A DNA stretch of 64,000 nucleotides from Oscillospiraceae bacterium. Its GTDB lineage: Bacteria; Bacillota; Clostridia; Christensenellales; Aristaeellaceae. Each line of letters starts with the position of its first letter. The stretch's first letter is position 1. Location of the stretch: contig JAIRSO010000066.1 of NCBI GenBank assembly GCA_031255415.1, positions 1 to 64,000 of the forward strand, given 5' to 3'. The notes below the pieces were generated by a model that had not been told where the DNA came from, did no database searches, and worked only from the letters and a program-made list of their open reading frames with translations. Both the position numbers and the translations under genes were made by a program. Of this stretch, positions 62,029 through 64,000 are shown in pieces.

Positions 62029-63182
62029 TTGGCGATATTCTCCAGCACCTCCAATGTAAGATGCGCCTTTATGCCGGGATTCATCCCCGATTCGGAGCTA
62101 TTATCTATAATACTATATTCTACCCATTTGTCAATAATGGGCTTATCAAGTCCGGCGGCTTCGCGCGCCAACCTCAACGCGGCGAGAGCGGCCTCCTGCT
62201 TAACGTCCTCCTCGGCGCGCGGCCTGGATTCCAGCGCGACGGGCGCGTATTCCTCCAGCCGCACCCACAGCGGCAGAACCGCGCCTATCAATACCGCGCG
62301 CGCCTGCGCGTCTACCGCTTGCGCGCCGTCGAAATCAGGCGCGGGATCCGGCGACCACTCCCCCCACGGCGTTACGAACACCTTGCGCGAGATAGGCTCG
62401 CCGTCGGGTACGGACGCGATTTCCGCCATCGGAACGATCGCCTCCGCCGTGTACCATACCCGCGCTATAGCCTCTCCCCTCGCGGCTACGGGATTCGTCG
62501 ATCCCCCCCACCCGCGTTCCTCGCCCTTTATCAGCAGCTGGCCTTTGCGCACCGCGTCGCCCTGCTTGACCCGCGCCGCGCCCGCCGCCACCCGCATCGA
62601 CTCTATCACCCCGTCCCGCGACGCGTATATATCCCTGGGTTGATCGGACAAATCCGACTCCGCGCGCGGCGCGCCCTGCACGCAGTATACCTTAAGCCGC
62701 ACCCCGTCCAGCGATACGCTCACCCACGCCAGCCCGCTGAGCCTGCGGCTCAGCAGCGCGCGCAGTTCTTCAACGTCGATGTTCATGCTGAATCGGCCCG
62801 GCGTGATCTCGTTCTCCAGCAAAGCCCGGCGCACCTCGCCCAGATACGGCCCCGCGCCGTGAATCTGTATCGACCAAACGCAGTTGCACATGTACCAAGC
62901 CACCGCTAGGAACACTATCACCCCTGCCGCCAGCGCGGCGCGCCTCCACGCGAAATCGCGCAGCCGGGGCAGTCCCGTCACCTTGCGGACGGTCAGCTTC
63001 CAGTCGTATTTTTTAGCCAGCGCCTTTATATGTTTGAACTGGCTGGAGGCTACCGCCGCCGTTATGACGCGCACCCTCGGGCGCCGCACATCCGATAGTA
63101 TTACGCCCGTATCCACGCACTGGTTCAGCAGACGCTCCAGCGACAGCCCCTCAACGGCAAACCGCACGGTACCGCCGTACAT
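62025..63182 (-). CDS. yqfD: Sporulation protein YqfD
   Basis: 385 residues, needed for efficient sporulation in Bacillus (SpoIVFA-independent mother-cell programme; molecular role unclear). N-terminal domain, a single transmembrane helix (AALAAGVIVFLAVAWYMC, about 84-101), then an extracytoplasmic domain with IQIHGAGPYLGEVRRAL and ASRDGVIESMRVAAG. The ATG at 63182 is preceded by AAGGAG. Three bases after yqfC and overlapping phoH, as in the standard operon. Confidence 0.92.
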   Translation of the reverse strand: MYGGTVRFAVEGLSLERLLNQCVDTGVILSDVRRPRVRVITAAVASSQFKHIKALAKKYDWKLTVRKVTGLPRLRDFAWRRAALAAGVIVFLAVAWYMCNCVWSIQIHGAGPYLGEVRRALLENEITPGRFSMNIDVEELRALLSRRLSGLAWVSVSLDGVRLKVYCVQGAPRAESDLSDQPRDIYASRDGVIESMRVAAGAARVKQGDAVRKGQLLIKGEERGWGGSTNPVAARGEAIARVWYTAEAIVPMAEIASVPDGEPISRKVFVTPWGEWSPDPAPDFDGAQAVDAQARAVLIGAVLPLWVRLEEYAPVALESRPRAEEDVKQEAALAALRLAREAAGLDKPIIDKWVEYSIIDNSSESGMNPGIKAHLTLEVLENIAK

Positions 63183-63185
63183 ATT

Positions 63186-63512
63186 CTATCGCTCCTTATC
63201 CGCGCGGCAGCGCGAACCAGCCGCGCCGGTCTCCGGCGCGCCGTCGAAACATATGGTCTGGATCTCGCCGCGCAGCATCATATCGTGACGGCCCATGCGC
63301 GCCAGCGACAGATCGCTGCCCAGTATGGTCAGCGTTCCCAGGCCGGTGCGCATGCGAATCCGGGTCGAGCCGTACTCCAGCGCGCCGTGATGGTTCTCCA
63401 GCGTCATGCTGCTGTTGCCATGCAACACCAAGCGCGGCAAACCCAGCACTACGTCTTCCGGCAAACCCAGCTGCTGCGCGTGGCGGATCGTCCGGCGTTT
63501 ACCTTTGCGCAT
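63186..63512 (-). CDS. yqfC: Sporulation protein YqfC
   Basis: 108 residues, first gene of the minus-strand operon ending at recO. The YabP/YqfC core PRLVLHGNSSMTLENHHGAL and GTLTILGSDLSLARMG is clear. YqfC is sigma-E-controlled in Bacillus; I did not find a convincing sigma-E site in the 160 bases upstream. The C-terminal 20 residues are divergent. Confidence 0.9.
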   Translation of the reverse strand: MRKGKRRTIRHAQQLGLPEDVVLGLPRLVLHGNSSMTLENHHGALEYGSTRIRMRTGLGTLTILGSDLSLARMGRHDMMLRGEIQTICFDGAPETGAAGSRCRADKER

Positions 63513-63681
63513 GCCCCGCTCCCCTCACGCTGGCGCGCGCACGCGCGCGGCGGTAATTTAGGTATTAGGTATACTCTATGGCGGTTCGCGGAAAAGCATG
63601 TCATCTGATGCGGGCACGTCCGCCGGACGGCGCGCATATCTATATGCCGGAGTATACTTTACATCAACCGGAGGATTATGT

Positions 63682-63969
63682 ATGACCGCGTCAGCCGTAT
63701 CGCACTGCGCCGCTAACGCCTGCCCGCCCGAAGCCGGCGAGTTGTTCGAGGGTTTGCTGGACGGCTTCGCCCTGTTGCAGAACGGCGCGGCCTCGTATGT
63801 CTACGCTCTATGCGGCGCGCTGTCAAACGGCATTGATTACAGCCCGTCCGCCGGGCGTACGCTCGAGCTTAACCAACTCGCGCTGGAAGCCATGACCCAC
63901 GCCGCCGGAATGGCCTCGTCCATAGGCCGATCCGTCTGCTGTATAACGCATTATATTACAGATGTATGA
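63682..63969 (+). CDS. Unrecognised small protein
   Basis: 95 residues, no family recognised. The ATG at 63682 has GGAGG seven bases upstream, and TATACT lies about 30 bases before the start without a clear -35. The sequence is Ala-rich and probably helical, with five cysteines including CC near the C-terminus, and no clear signal peptide. A SYVYALCGALSNGIDYSPS segment lies mid-protein. It diverges from yqfC and stands alone at the window edge. Confidence 0.6.
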   Translation: MTASAVSHCAANACPPEAGELFEGLLDGFALLQNGAASYVYALCGALSNGIDYSPSAGRTLELNQLALEAMTHAAGMASSIGRSVCCITHYITDV

Positions 63970-64000
63970 CGGACAATGATGGTCACGGAACGCTTATTTA

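Overview
The window is about 64 kb of GC-rich, gene-dense bacterial chromosome. It looks like an endospore-forming member of the Clostridia (Bacillota), probably an uncultured, GC-rich, gut-type anaerobe. The sporulation genes gpr, spoIIP, ytfJ/gerW, a ylbJ-like gene and yqfC/yqfD support this. So do the Prp-L21-L27 gene order, a single-chain glycyl-tRNA synthetase, a YesM/AraC-type two-component system and a Firmicutes-style yqfC-yqfD-phoH-pgpH-ybeY-cdd-era-recO operon. I cannot name the species.

Layout. 0-2.4 kb: rpsB-tsf-pyrH, without frr downstream. 2.9-7.9 kb: two adjacent genes for giant Cys/Pro-rich proteins built from a C-X11-C repeat (consensus CPPGSHFVPGVGCV), with at least 32 complete copies in the first and 12 in the second. 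They lack signal peptides and are the strongest candidate here for an undescribed structural system, most likely a spore-surface or other cross-linked protein layer. 8.2-17.4 kb: a sugar-sensing and uptake locus (histidine kinase, response regulator, two paralogous binding proteins, one ATPase, two permeases). 17.5-21.8 kb: a cytidylate-kinase-like gene, then an ion-pump module (decarboxylase beta subunit, a 43-residue gamma-like subunit, membrane pyrophosphatase). 22-27.8 kb: kduI, ylbJ-like, patatin, L-fucose isomerase and an unrecognised beta-rich protein; the last two differ in base usage from their surroundings. 27.8-34 kb (minus strand): an ECF sigma/anti-sigma pair, glpK and a membrane-anchored beta-propeller. 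34.3-39.3 kb: pepP-efp-CD1247-like-glyQS and a glycosyltransferase. 39.2-41.6 kb (minus): rlmI-like and URO-D-like genes. 42-44.2 kb: rplU-prp-rpmA-DUF554 and a zinc-ribbon gene behind a strongly structured leader that can hide its ribosome-binding site. 44.7-46.8 kb: gpr and spoIIP.

46.8-54.1 kb is a minus-strand block ending in MATE. Its core is a tight operon: serine hydrolase, PLP decarboxylase-like, a HAD phosphatase-thymidylate kinase fusion, a compact BglII/BstYI-like endonuclease candidate, an MT-A70 DNA methyltransferase and mnmA. The apparent restriction-modification pair sits between two housekeeping genes with start/stop overlaps. 54.2-55.9 kb: DUF2953-ytfJ and the RNase P RNA gene, followed by a long palindromic intergenic element. 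56-63.5 kb: the minus-strand yqfC-to-recO operon without dgkA. A short orphan gene closes the window.

No tRNA or 16S/23S/5S rRNA genes, CRISPR arrays, transposases, integrases or prophage genes were seen. Gene assignments rest on recognised motifs and neighbourhoods only; no database search was run.
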